Shown: positions 33,909 to 42,295 of the stretch, piece by piece | Numbering within the stretch: the first letter of the stretch is position 1 | Layout of the letters: the number at the start of each line of letters is the position of its first letter | Assembly (NCBI GenBank): GCA_028287785.1 | Contig: JAQBOZ010000027.1 | Coordinates: 248,001 to 312,000 of the forward strand | Source: Chlorobiota bacterium | Lineage (GTDB): Bacteria > Bacteroidota > Ignavibacteria > OLB7 | Length of the DNA: 64,000 nt | Reading direction: 5' to 3' | Program-made: the position numbers and the translations under genes | Notes under the pieces: model-generated | What the model was told of the DNA's origin: nothing | The model's input: only the letters and a program-made list of their open reading frames with translations | Databases searched by the model: none

Positions 33909-34445
33909 ATGAACGCTGTTCCAATCGAGGCTATCCACGCCGATCTGCAGAGCAAGTTCTCCGATATGATCGGCGATCTCCGGCGCGAGCCGGCCGAAAC
34001 GGGCACCGCCTACATCATCGTGAAGGCGGAGTGGATTCGCGATGTCTGCCTCTACCTGCGCGATGATCCGCAGTACCTGATGAACAACCTCAACCTCCTC
34101 TCCTGCGTGGACTTCCGGGAGATGAAGGGACAGGAGTATCAGGGGCAGCTCGGCGTGGTCTACCACATGTCGTCGCTTCAGCCGGTGGGGGATGAGTGGA
34201 AGACCATTCACAGCGTCGCCATCAAATCGTACGTGCCGTTGAGCGATCCGCATATCCCGTCGGTTGCCCGCGTCTGGCGCACCGCCGACTGGCACGAGCG
34301 CGAGGGATACGACATGTTCGGCATCATCTTCGACGGGCATCCCGATCTGCGCCGTATCCTGCTGCCGAGCGACTGGGAGGGATACCCGCTGCGGAAGGAC
34401 TACAAGGTTCCTGATTACTACAACGGCATGAAGGTGCCGTACTGA
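33909..34445 (+). CDS. nuoC: NADH-quinone oxidoreductase subunit C
   Basis: 178 residues from ATG 33,909. It contains the 30-kDa-subunit signature ERExYDMFGIxFxGHPDLRRILLPSDWEGYPLRKDY (here HEREGYDMFGIIFDGHPDLRRILLPSDWEGYPLRKDYKVPD). A hydrophilic-arm subunit bound to NuoD; here it is separate, not fused to it as in some Proteobacteria. The N-terminal domain (IIVKAEWIRDVCLYLRDDPQYLMNNLNLLSCVD) is also normal. Confidence 0.96.
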   Translation: MNAVPIEAIHADLQSKFSDMIGDLRREPAETGTAYIIVKAEWIRDVCLYLRDDPQYLMNNLNLLSCVDFREMKGQEYQGQLGVVYHMSSLQPVGDEWKTIHSVAIKSYVPLSDPHIPSVARVWRTADWHEREGYDMFGIIFDGHPDLRRILLPSDWEGYPLRKDYKVPDYYNGMKVPY

Positions 34446-34627
34446 TGCCCCGCCGGGGTAAGCCACGCTGATACTTTTTCTGCTCGGTGGTGAGGTCAGG
34501 CGGAAACGCATGTATCTTTTTCGCCTTCGGGAGAGATCGGGCGCCGCGGGTGCGGTTGCCGGATCGTGAGGCCATATCAATCGCGGCGGGTCTTCAACGA
34601 GAGCCGCCCGCACCTGGGTTCGGAACA

Positions 34628-34861
34628 TTGGCAACGCAGAAACAACAGAAAAGCCCGGCAAATGTGTTTCTCGGCCTCGCGGCCGTCAACGCCCTTGTCG
34701 GCATCCTCTTCCTCGTGTTCTACTTCCTCTATCGCTCCTCCGGCGGTACCAACAGCTCGCTGATGCTGCTGGCCTCCGGCGCGGGGTTCGTGGCGGCGGT
34801 GGCGTCGCTCTTCGCCTATCGGTATTTCAAGGCGAAGCTGGACAAGCTGGGAAAGGGATAG
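34628..34861 (+). CDS. Small two-helix membrane protein between nuoC and nuoD
   Basis: 77 residues from a TTG at 34,628 (reads LATQKQQKSPANVFLGLAAVN...); the frame continues upstream without a credible start. Two membrane helices (FLGLAAVNALVGILFLVFYFLY and SLMLLASGAGFVAAVASLFAYRYF) and a Lys-rich C-terminus (KAKLDKLGKG) give a hairpin with both ends in the cytoplasm. It resembles no complex I subunit I know. Its position inside the nuo cluster suggests an accessory or assembly factor, but that is inference. Confidence 0.6.
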   Translation: MATQKQQKSPANVFLGLAAVNALVGILFLVFYFLYRSSGGTNSSLMLLASGAGFVAAVASLFAYRYFKAKLDKLGKG

Positions 34862-34940
34862 AGGGGGACGCCGCATCCGCGGGCACCAACGGGGGGCACC
34901 GGGGGGAAACGAGCAACGACCACAGTAAACGGATAGCGAT

Positions 34941-36140
34941 ATGCAAGAACTTGTCGATCATCCGACAACCGAGGCGCAGGTGGAGCTGATCCGCTCCGGC
35001 AAGTCGCTTCGCAGCGAGGAGATGACGATCAACATGGGGCCGCAGCATCCATCGACACACGGAGTGTTCCGCGTGGAGCTGGTGCTGGATGGCGAACAGG
35101 TTGTCGACGCAATCCCTCATCTGGGCTATCTCCATCGCTGTTTCGAGAAGCATACCGAGGCGATGACCTATCCGCAGGTGATCCCCTACTGCGATCGGAT
35201 GGATTATCTGGGAGCGATGAACAACGACTGGGGCTATGCCCTTGCCGTCGAGCAGTTGATGGGGGTGCAGGTATCCGAAAAGGTGGAGTATATCCGCGTG
35301 ATCGTCGGTGAGCTCAACAGGATCGCCTCGCATCTGGTCGGGGGAATCGGAACCTACGGGCTCGATGTGGGGGCGTTCACGCCGTTCCTCTACTGCTTCC
35401 GCGATCGCGAGATCATCCTCAACATCTTCGAGAAGCTCTGCGGCGCCCGGCTTCTCTACAACTACGTCTGGGTGGGAGGGCTTTCGCACGATATCTATCC
35501 CACGTTCCTGGATGAGATCGAGTCGTTCTGCGGTCAGTTCCGCAACACCATCCGTGAGGTGAACGAGCTGCTGACCGGCAACAAGATCTTCACCACCCGG
35601 ACCAAGAAGGTCGGGGTGATCACCAAGGAAGTCGCCATCAACTACGGCATCTCCGGCCCGATGCTCCGCGCCTCCGGCGTCAAATGGGACATCCGTCGCG
35701 ATGACCGGTATTCCATCTACGATCGCTTCGATTTCGAAATCCCGATCGGCAACGATAACGACGGCGCGCTTATCGGCGACTGCTACAACCGTTACTGGGT
35801 GCGGATGCGGGAGATGGAGGAATCGCTGAGGATCGTCGAGCAGGCGGTGCGGGACTGCCGCAAGACCCCGACGCTTATGCAGGGGGATGTTCAGAAGGAT
35901 GTTCCGAAGCGGATCAAGCCGGCATCCGGGGAGATCTACAGCCGGACCGAGACATCCAAGGGGGAGCTCGGGTTCTATATCATCTCCGCGAACGGCACCA
36001 ACCCGTACCGGGTGAAGGTTCGCCCGCCATGCTTTGTGAACCTCAGCATTCTTCCCGATGCCACGCGCGGCTATTACGTGGCCGATCTTATCGCGATCAT
36101 GGGATCGTTCGATTTCGTGATGGGTGAAGTGGACCGCTGA
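34941..36140 (+). CDS. nuoD: NADH-quinone oxidoreductase subunit D
   Basis: 399 residues from ATG 34,941. The 49-kDa-subunit motifs are intact: MGPQHPSTHGVFRVELVLDGE near the N-terminus, GYLHRCFEKHTEAMTYPQVIPYCDRMDYLGAM, HLVGGIGTYGLDVGAFTPF, and the C-terminal DxVxGEVDR (here FDFVMGEVDR). It forms the quinone pocket with NuoB. Standard length; it starts 79 bases after the small membrane gene. Confidence 0.97.
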   Translation: MQELVDHPTTEAQVELIRSGKSLRSEEMTINMGPQHPSTHGVFRVELVLDGEQVVDAIPHLGYLHRCFEKHTEAMTYPQVIPYCDRMDYLGAMNNDWGYALAVEQLMGVQVSEKVEYIRVIVGELNRIASHLVGGIGTYGLDVGAFTPFLYCFRDREIILNIFEKLCGARLLYNYVWVGGLSHDIYPTFLDEIESFCGQFRNTIREVNELLTGNKIFTTRTKKVGVITKEVAINYGISGPMLRASGVKWDIRRDDRYSIYDRFDFEIPIGNDNDGALIGDCYNRYWVRMREMEESLRIVEQAVRDCRKTPTLMQGDVQKDVPKRIKPASGEIYSRTETSKGELGFYIISANGTNPYRVKVRPPCFVNLSILPDATRGYYVADLIAIMGSFDFVMGEVDR

Positions 36141-36269
36141 GAGGACGGCTTTCAGGGATGATTTTCAAAACTTTCGTGATGTTCCCGTGGATCGACGGGC
36201 CGTTTCCGGGTATGCCGGGAACCAGGGGCTCGCGTATTTGGTGACGGACTGAATTACGTACCAACAATT

Positions 36270-37490
36270 ATGCATCAATTTCTTGTTGACCTGTTTGGGC
36301 AGAACGTGGTGCCGTACATCATCGTGTGTGCGCTGCCGCTCGTGTTCATCCTGGTATTCGCGCTCCTCGCGATCCTGGGCGAGCTGAAGCTCTCCGCGTT
36401 CATGCAGCACAGAGTCGGCCCGATGGAGGCCGGCCCCTATGGGCTGCTCCAGCCGCTGGCGGACATCATCAAATTAATGCAGAAGGAGTCGATCCGCCCG
36501 CTGAAGGCGAGCCGGTGGCTCTTCCAGATCGCCCCGTTCCTCGTCTTCGTCGGCTCGTTCGCCGCCTTCGCCGTGATACCGTTCAGCCCCTTCTATATCG
36601 CCGCCGATCTCAACGTCGGCGTCTTTTATATCATAGCGGTCAGCTCGATCGTGGTGATCGGCATCTTCATGGCGGGGTGGGCATCGAACAACAAGTACAC
36701 GCTTTTCGGCGGCATCCGCTCGGTGGCGCAGATCATCAGCTACGAGATCCCCGGCGGGTTCGTTGTGCTGGCGGTGGTGATGATGGCCGGCACTCTTTCG
36801 ATGCAGGGGATCATCGAGCAGCAGGGGGGAGGCTTCTGGAACTGGTATATCTTCGGCGGCCCGAAGGCGATCGCCACGCACAGTTTTATCACCGGCCACG
36901 ATATCGCCACGCCGGGCTCCTGGCTTTCGCTGCTGCTGATTCCGCTGATGCTGCTTGCCACGCTGATCTACTACGTCTGCGGCCTTGCGGAGACCAATCG
37001 CGTTCCGTTCGATCTGCCGGAGGCGGAATCGGAGCTGGTGGCCGGCTACAACACCGAGTACAGCTCGATGAAGTACGCCATCTTCTATCTGGCTGAATAC
37101 GCGAACATGTTCGTGGTCTGCGCCATCGCCGTCACGCTGTTTCTCGGCGGCTGGCACTCGCCGCTGCCGAAGTTCATCGTTCAATATCTGGGCGCTGATT
37201 CCCATATCTGGCTCGGGCTGGAAGGGCTGTTCTGGTTCATCATGAAGTCATTCGTGCTGGTGCTGGTGCAGATTCTTCTGCGGTGGACGCTGCCACGTCT
37301 GCGCGTGGATCAGCTTATGCACCTCTGCTGGAAGATCTTTCTTCCCGTCGGGTTTGTGCTGGTGATCGTGGTGGCGGCCTGGATCACGTTTGTGGCGCCG
37401 CGACCGGAACCGGCGGCAAAGGCCGGTGGGGATGTGAATACCCCGAAGGTGGTGGCTCCCCCCGTGGCCCGTCCGCTGGCCGGAAAATAG
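36270..37490 (+). CDS. nuoH: NADH-quinone oxidoreductase subunit H
   Basis: 406 residues, eight or so transmembrane segments. Signature stretches are present: QHRVGPMEAGPYGLLQPLADIIKLMQKE, the SYEIPGGFVVLAVVMMAG loop, and ETNRVPFDLPEAESELVAGYNTEYSSMKYAIFYLAEYANMF. It couples quinone reduction to proton pumping at the junction of the two arms. A short extension after the last helix (APRPEPAAKAGGDVNTPKVVAPPVARPLAGK) is Pro/Ala-rich, as also found in NuoI. 130 bases separate it from nuoD. Confidence 0.96.
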   Translation: MHQFLVDLFGQNVVPYIIVCALPLVFILVFALLAILGELKLSAFMQHRVGPMEAGPYGLLQPLADIIKLMQKESIRPLKASRWLFQIAPFLVFVGSFAAFAVIPFSPFYIAADLNVGVFYIIAVSSIVVIGIFMAGWASNNKYTLFGGIRSVAQIISYEIPGGFVVLAVVMMAGTLSMQGIIEQQGGGFWNWYIFGGPKAIATHSFITGHDIATPGSWLSLLLIPLMLLATLIYYVCGLAETNRVPFDLPEAESELVAGYNTEYSSMKYAIFYLAEYANMFVVCAIAVTLFLGGWHSPLPKFIVQYLGADSHIWLGLEGLFWFIMKSFVLVLVQILLRWTLPRLRVDQLMHLCWKIFLPVGFVLVIVVAAWITFVAPRPEPAAKAGGDVNTPKVVAPPVARPLAGK

Positions 37491-37584
37491 GGGTGGGGAA
37501 TGATGTAAGGGGATATCTCCCCGCATCATCCACGTGGCATATCTGGACATCGCATATCGCATAAGAAGAACTGGAATTATCTCT

Positions 37585-38460
37585 ATGAGCATACTCTCGG
37601 ATATCTGGGATGGCGTTAGAACCACACTTGTGGGGCTGAAGATCACCGTTCCGTACATCTGGAAGAAGCCGGTCACCGGGATGTACCCGCACGAGCGGCT
37701 GGACCTGCCGGAGCGCGTCCGCAACCGCCTCTATGTGAACATGGATGATTGCATCGGCTGCGATCAATGTTCGCGCGCCTGCCCGGTCAACTGCATCACG
37801 ATCGAGACGGCGAAGGCGGTGGATGGCGATTCGCCGGGCGTTACCTCCAACGGCAAGAAGAAAGCTCTCTGGGTGACGCGGTTCGATATCGATATCGCCA
37901 AGTGCTGCTACTGCGGCCTCTGCACCTTCCCCTGCCCGACCGAGTGCATCAAGATGACCGATGTGTTCGAGTTCGCGGAGCAGGAGCGGAACAACCTGAT
38001 CTACAACTACATCACGCTGACGCCGGAAGAGGTGCAGGAGAAGGTCGCCATGGAAAAGGCGGGCGATGCCGCCGTCCTTGCCCGGAAGACGGCCGCAAAG
38101 GGAGGCGCTCCGGCACCCGCCGCCGCGCCCGCCGCTGCTGCACCCGCCCCGGCCGCCGCAGCTCCGGCGTCCGCCGGACAGAAGCTCCACGTCCCTCCCG
38201 GCACCGATCCGGAGAAGGCCGCGAAGATCGCGGAACTGCAGGCCAGGATGGCCGCCGCCGCCGCGAAGCGCCAGGCGGAAAGCGCCGCCAGCAAGCCGGC
38301 CGCCGCCGTGGTTGCCGAGGCAGCCCCGGAAGCAGCCGCAGCCCCGGTGCAGGCCGCACCTGCCGCAGCATCGGCCGAGGACGATCCGGGGAAGGAAGCG
38401 CGGATCGCGGCGTGGAAGGAGAAGATCGCGGCGCTGAAACGCGAGCGCGGAGAGAGCTGA
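37585..38460 (+). CDS. nuoI: NADH-quinone oxidoreductase subunit I with long Ala/Pro-rich tail
   Basis: 291 residues from ATG 37,585 (MSILSDIWDG). Two [4Fe-4S] motifs are intact: C56-x2-C59-x2-C62-x3-CP and C107-x2-C110-x2-C113-x3-CP. The core ends near residue 160, which is the usual end. Residues 170-291 are a low-complexity Ala/Pro extension, with two related helical pieces (DPEKAAKIAELQARMAA and DPGKEARIAAWKEKIAAL). Without the peripheral NADH module, NuoI would be the entry point for electrons, perhaps from ferredoxin, and the tail could take part; this is inference. nuoJ follows after 127 bases. Confidence 0.96.
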   Translation: MSILSDIWDGVRTTLVGLKITVPYIWKKPVTGMYPHERLDLPERVRNRLYVNMDDCIGCDQCSRACPVNCITIETAKAVDGDSPGVTSNGKKKALWVTRFDIDIAKCCYCGLCTFPCPTECIKMTDVFEFAEQERNNLIYNYITLTPEEVQEKVAMEKAGDAAVLARKTAAKGGAPAPAAAPAAAAPAPAAAAPASAGQKLHVPPGTDPEKAAKIAELQARMAAAAAKRQAESAASKPAAAVVAEAAPEAAAAPVQAAPAAASAEDDPGKEARIAAWKEKIAALKRERGES

Positions 38461-38587
38461 GAGAGGCAGGACGTTCCTGATCCGCCCGGCATTCCGCGGT
38501 GGATTCGAAGCCCGTTCCGGGCGGTTGGCCGGGAGCTGATATGCGCTCCTTCTACGAGATACCGATCATCCGACAACAAGAGGTGTC

Positions 38588-39199
38588 ATGAAACTATTTC
38601 CGAAAGTGCTCGGGATTCTGGTGGTGCTTGCAGCGGTGGGAGGGTTCATCGCAATGGATATTCCACTATACGATAAGATATTCTACATCTTCGCCGCCAT
38701 CTGCGTTGGTTCCGGCGCCTTTGTGGTGTTCTCGCGCAATATCGCCTACTCCGCGTTCTCGCTCCTCTTCGCGTTCTTTGGCGTCGCCGGGATTTACGTT
38801 CTCCTCGGCGCCGATTTCGTCGGCGTCTCCCAGTTGCTGATCTACGTCGGCGGCATCCTTGTCCTCTTCCTGTTCGGCATGATGCTCACGTCGAACATCG
38901 ACAAGCTCCGCGAGGAGCGTCCTACGATGGGCCGGCTCCTTCCGGGGGTGATCGTCGCGTCGGCGATCTGCGCCCTGCTGATCTCGGTTGCCTGGGGCGT
39001 TCCGGCATGGCGGAAGGCGGCGGTGCAGGTGCCGACCAAGGGGACCAACACCACATCGTTGATCGGGAACCTTCTGATGGGGGATTATGCCCTTCTCTTC
39101 GTCGCCAGCTCCATCGCGATTCTGGTGGCGCTTGTGGGAGCGGCCATGATCGCCCGTTCGGACAGGCTTTCCCCCGAGGACGCCGCCGAGAGAATGTAG
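38588..39199 (+). CDS. nuoJ: NADH-quinone oxidoreductase subunit J
   Basis: 203 residues with five transmembrane segments; ND6-type sequence AYSAFSLLFAFFGVAGIYVLLGADFVGVSQLLIYVGGILVLFLFGMML in the middle carries the conserved pi-bulge helix region. Membrane-arm subunit, part of the water-filled path near the quinone site. The ATG at 38,588 is preceded by AAGAGGTGTC. The C-terminal hydrophilic tail is short. Ninety-eight bases separate it from nuoK. Confidence 0.95.
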   Translation: MKLFPKVLGILVVLAAVGGFIAMDIPLYDKIFYIFAAICVGSGAFVVFSRNIAYSAFSLLFAFFGVAGIYVLLGADFVGVSQLLIYVGGILVLFLFGMMLTSNIDKLREERPTMGRLLPGVIVASAICALLISVAWGVPAWRKAAVQVPTKGTNTTSLIGNLLMGDYALLFVASSIAILVALVGAAMIARSDRLSPEDAAERM

Positions 39200-39297
39200 C
39201 CGCCGGATGGGGCGCTCCCACCCGGAGACGATCCGGCCTGGATCGCGCGCGCGCGACAGTCATGCAGATTTCATAGTCAATCAATACGATCCGAATC

Positions 39298-39633
39298 ATG
39301 ACGCATATCGGTCTTCCTCACTTCCTTACGATCAGCGCGATTCTCTTCGCGCTCGGGATCTTCGGCATCGTCACGAAGCGGAACGCCGTGATGCTGCTGA
39401 TGGGAATCGAGCTGGTGCTCAACGCCGCCAACATCAACTTCGTCGCCTTCTCGCGCTACAACGTGCTGGGGGTTCCGCTCTCCGATTCAAGGATGATGGT
39501 GGGGCAGATGGCCTCGATCTTCGTGATCGTGCTGGCCGCGTGCGAGGCGGCGGTGGCGCTGGCGATCGTGCTGAATATCTACAAGCGCTTCAATACGATC
39601 AACGTGGATGAAGTGGACAATCTGAGGGATTGA
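39298..39633 (+). CDS. nuoK: NADH-quinone oxidoreductase subunit K
   Basis: 111 residues, three transmembrane segments. The ND4L motifs are present: GIFGIVTKRNAVMLLMGIELVLNAANINFVAFSRY with the conserved Glu in the second helix (GIELVLNA), and AACEAAVALAIVLNIYKRF with the second Glu. These glutamates carry protons. Slightly longer than average owing to its C-terminus (FNTINVDEVDNLRD). Confidence 0.96.
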   Translation: MTHIGLPHFLTISAILFALGIFGIVTKRNAVMLLMGIELVLNAANINFVAFSRYNVLGVPLSDSRMMVGQMASIFVIVLAACEAAVALAIVLNIYKRFNTINVDEVDNLRD

Positions 39634-39657
39634 TTTCACGCATTGTCGTTCGTCATC

Positions 39658-39689
39658 GGGGTCGGGGCGGGTTTCAAACCCGCCCCGAC
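39658..39689. repeat. Palindromic hairpin between nuoK and nuoL
   Basis: GTCGGGGCGGGTTT facing AAACCCGCCCCGAC with almost no loop. It resembles dispersed GC-rich palindromes common in GC-rich genomes; no U-tract follows, so it is not a terminator. Confidence 0.7.
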
Positions 39690-39739
39690 GAATACTCCGA
39701 CGAACGCCGAATACCGAAAACTGATTTCTGGATCTACGC

Positions 39740-42196
39740 ATGGATATACGTCTCACTCTTTCGCTCGTCATTCTCGTGCTTCCCCTTTTCGGGTTCGCTG
39801 TTCAGCTTATCCTCGGGAAGATGAAAACTCCGGCCGACTATGTGGTGGACCCGCATGAGAACCCGGCGCACGATCACGGCCATCACGCAAACACGGCCGA
39901 TGCTCATACCGCCGATCACACGCAGCCCGCCGCCGATGCCCCGCACGACGCGATCGGCACGGTGACGCACGATATCCATACGGCGCACAGCGATCATCAC
40001 TACGATTTCGTGGTGACGAAGCAGCGCGGGGAGTGGACCCCGGCGGACCAGAAACGTGCGTATTCGCTGAGCTGGATCTCCACGGCGATCATGGGGATCT
40101 GCCTGGCGCTGGCGCTCTTCGTGGCGTACAAGACGATCTCCGATCCGGGCGACGCGACCAAGCCGAACTACTATCCGAAAGTGCAGGCGTCCACCACCTG
40201 GATGGATTTCAAGGATCTCAGCACCAGCAGCATCAAGCAGTCCTATACCGTCACGCTCGGCATCCTGGCCGATAACATGGCGGCGATCATGCTGGTGGTG
40301 GTGACGCTGATCTCCTTCCTTGTTCATCTCTTCTCCAGCGAATACATGCGCGAGCCGTCGATGCACGGCGGGCGCTTCAACCGGTTCTACGCGTTTCTCG
40401 GGCTCTTCACCTTCTCGATGCTCGGCATCGTGATCGCGAACAACCTGTTGATGATCTACATCTTCTGGGAGCTTGTGGGGCTCAGTTCCTACCTGCTGAT
40501 CGGGTTCTGGTACGAGCGGCCGGCGCCGCAGTATGCCAACAAGAAGGCGTTCATCGTCAACCGCGTCGGCGATATCGGGATGTTCACCGGCATCATGATC
40601 CTCTACACGCAGCTCGGGACGCTGGAGCTGACGAAGGTGTTCGATATGCTTGCCGCCGGGCATATCCCGTTCGGCAGCAACCCGTGGCTGACCGCCGCCG
40701 GCATCCTCCTCTTCTGCGGCGCCATCGGCAAGTCCGCGCAGTTCCCGCTCAACGTCTGGCTGCCTGACGCAATGGAAGGCCCCACGCCGGTCTCCGCGCT
40801 GATCCACGCCGCCACGATGGTTGCGGCCGGCGTCTATCTGACCGCCCGGATCTTCCCCCTCCTCACCGGCGACGCGATGCTGTTCGTCGCGGCGATCGGA
40901 GCGGCCACGGCGATTATCGCGGCATCGATCGCGCTGGTGCAGACCGATCTGAAGAAAGTGCTCGCCTTCTCCACAGTATCGCAGCTCGGCTACATGGTGC
41001 TGGCGCTCGGGGTGGGGGCGTTCTCCGCCGGCATCTTCCATCTGGTGACGCACGCCATGTTCAAGGCCTGCCTCTTCCTCGGTTCCGGCTCGGTGATCCA
41101 TCAGATGCATCACTCGCTCCACCATCTCCACGATCACGATCGCGACCCGCAGGATATGCGGAACATGGGGGGGCTGCGGAAGAAGATGCCGGTCACGTAT
41201 CTGACCATGCTGATCGCCACGCTTGCCATCAGCGGCATCCCGCTCTTCAGCGGCTACATGTCCAAGGATGAGATCCTTGCCGGCGCCTGGGCGTTCCGGA
41301 ACATCAGCCCGACATTTATCGCCAACGCGGTCTGGATCATCGGCTATACGGTGGCGGGGATGACGGCCTTCTACATGTTCAGGATGATCTTCCTCACCTT
41401 CTGGGGGGAGCCGAAGGCATCGGACATTTACGAGCATATCCATGAGAACCCGCGCGTGATGGTGGCCCCGCTGATCGTGCTGGCGATTCTCTCGCTCTGG
41501 ATTCCGTTCGGCGCCAACCCGCTCAACCCCGGTGGCGGCTGGTTCCTTTCCACGTGGGTGAAGACGCCGATCAACGTTACCCCGGCGGCCGTGCAGCCGT
41601 TCGCGGGGATGGCGCACGAGGTCCCGCACGAGGCGGCTCCCGAAGCAAAGCCGGAGGGAGGAAAGGCGGAGGCGATGGCGCCGTTCCAGGAGACGATCGA
41701 GCACGAGGTGCATCATCTCCACTCGACAGGCATTCCGGGGGTGGCGAGCCTTCCGGCGCTCCTCTCGCTGCTGGTTGCCGGGAGCGGGATACTGCTTGCG
41801 TTCCTTCTGTTCGGCCGTGCCGGAGCAAAGGGGCAGCAGGTGAGCTGGGAGGCCCCGCGCGGCATCAGGGCGTTCCTCTTCAACAGGTGGTATCAGGATA
41901 ATCTCTACGAAAAAATCTTCCCCGTCGGCCTTACGCTGCTGCTGATGAAGATGCTGGCCTGGTTCGATCAGAACGTGATCGACGGCATCGTCAACGGCGT
42001 CGGGTCATCGACGGTGCTGCTGGCGCGGGTAACGGCCGGGTTCGACACCTACGTGGTGGACGGGCTGGTGAATCTGCTGGGGGGGACCGCGCAGTTCCTG
42101 GGGCTGGTCATGCGCCAGATCCAGACGGGACGGATTCAGACCTACGTGGTCTATGTGATCCTTGGCGTGGTGGTGCTCTTCTTTGCCTTCCGGTAG
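39740..42196 (+). CDS. nuoL: NADH-quinone oxidoreductase subunit L with His-rich insertion
   Basis: 818 residues. The proton-pump core is complete (FSSEYMREPSMHGGRFNRFYAFLGLFTFSML; WELVGLSSYLLIGFWY; GKSAQFPLNVWLPDAMEGPTPVSALIHAATMVAAGVYL; HLVTHAMFKACLFLGSGSVIH; SGIPLFSGYMSKDEIL). The protein is longer than usual because of a loop at about residues 36-100 packed with His/Asp (PAHDHGHHANTADAHTADHT...HTAHSDHHY) and another at about 610-665 (HEVPHEAAPEAKPEGG...EHEVHHLHS). These hydrophilic His-rich parts could bind metal. The C-terminus ends with the lateral helix and final helices (FLLFGRAGAKG...YVVYVILGVVVLFFAFR). Confidence 0.96.
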   Translation: MDIRLTLSLVILVLPLFGFAVQLILGKMKTPADYVVDPHENPAHDHGHHANTADAHTADHTQPAADAPHDAIGTVTHDIHTAHSDHHYDFVVTKQRGEWTPADQKRAYSLSWISTAIMGICLALALFVAYKTISDPGDATKPNYYPKVQASTTWMDFKDLSTSSIKQSYTVTLGILADNMAAIMLVVVTLISFLVHLFSSEYMREPSMHGGRFNRFYAFLGLFTFSMLGIVIANNLLMIYIFWELVGLSSYLLIGFWYERPAPQYANKKAFIVNRVGDIGMFTGIMILYTQLGTLELTKVFDMLAAGHIPFGSNPWLTAAGILLFCGAIGKSAQFPLNVWLPDAMEGPTPVSALIHAATMVAAGVYLTARIFPLLTGDAMLFVAAIGAATAIIAASIALVQTDLKKVLAFSTVSQLGYMVLALGVGAFSAGIFHLVTHAMFKACLFLGSGSVIHQMHHSLHHLHDHDRDPQDMRNMGGLRKKMPVTYLTMLIATLAISGIPLFSGYMSKDEILAGAWAFRNISPTFIANAVWIIGYTVAGMTAFYMFRMIFLTFWGEPKASDIYEHIHENPRVMVAPLIVLAILSLWIPFGANPLNPGGGWFLSTWVKTPINVTPAAVQPFAGMAHEVPHEAAPEAKPEGGKAEAMAPFQETIEHEVHHLHSTGIPGVASLPALLSLLVAGSGILLAFLLFGRAGAKGQQVSWEAPRGIRAFLFNRWYQDNLYEKIFPVGLTLLLMKMLAWFDQNVIDGIVNGVGSSTVLLARVTAGFDTYVVDGLVNLLGGTAQFLGLVMRQIQTGRIQTYVVYVILGVVVLFFAFR

Positions 42197-42295
42197 CATG
42201 GACGCCGGAGCGCAGATCCCGCCGCGAACGCGAATGGCCGGGAAGCACGAGCGAAGAAATCAGAAACAAACTCAACATCTTTAACAGTCGGACTG

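Noticed and set aside
39658-39689. Terminator between nuoK and nuoL
   Set aside because: No U-tract and almost no loop; inside a cluster that should be read through.
39734-41722. 662-codon minus-strand frame opposite nuoL
   Set aside because: Antisense shadow of nuoL with Arg/His/Glu-rich composition and no recognisable fold.
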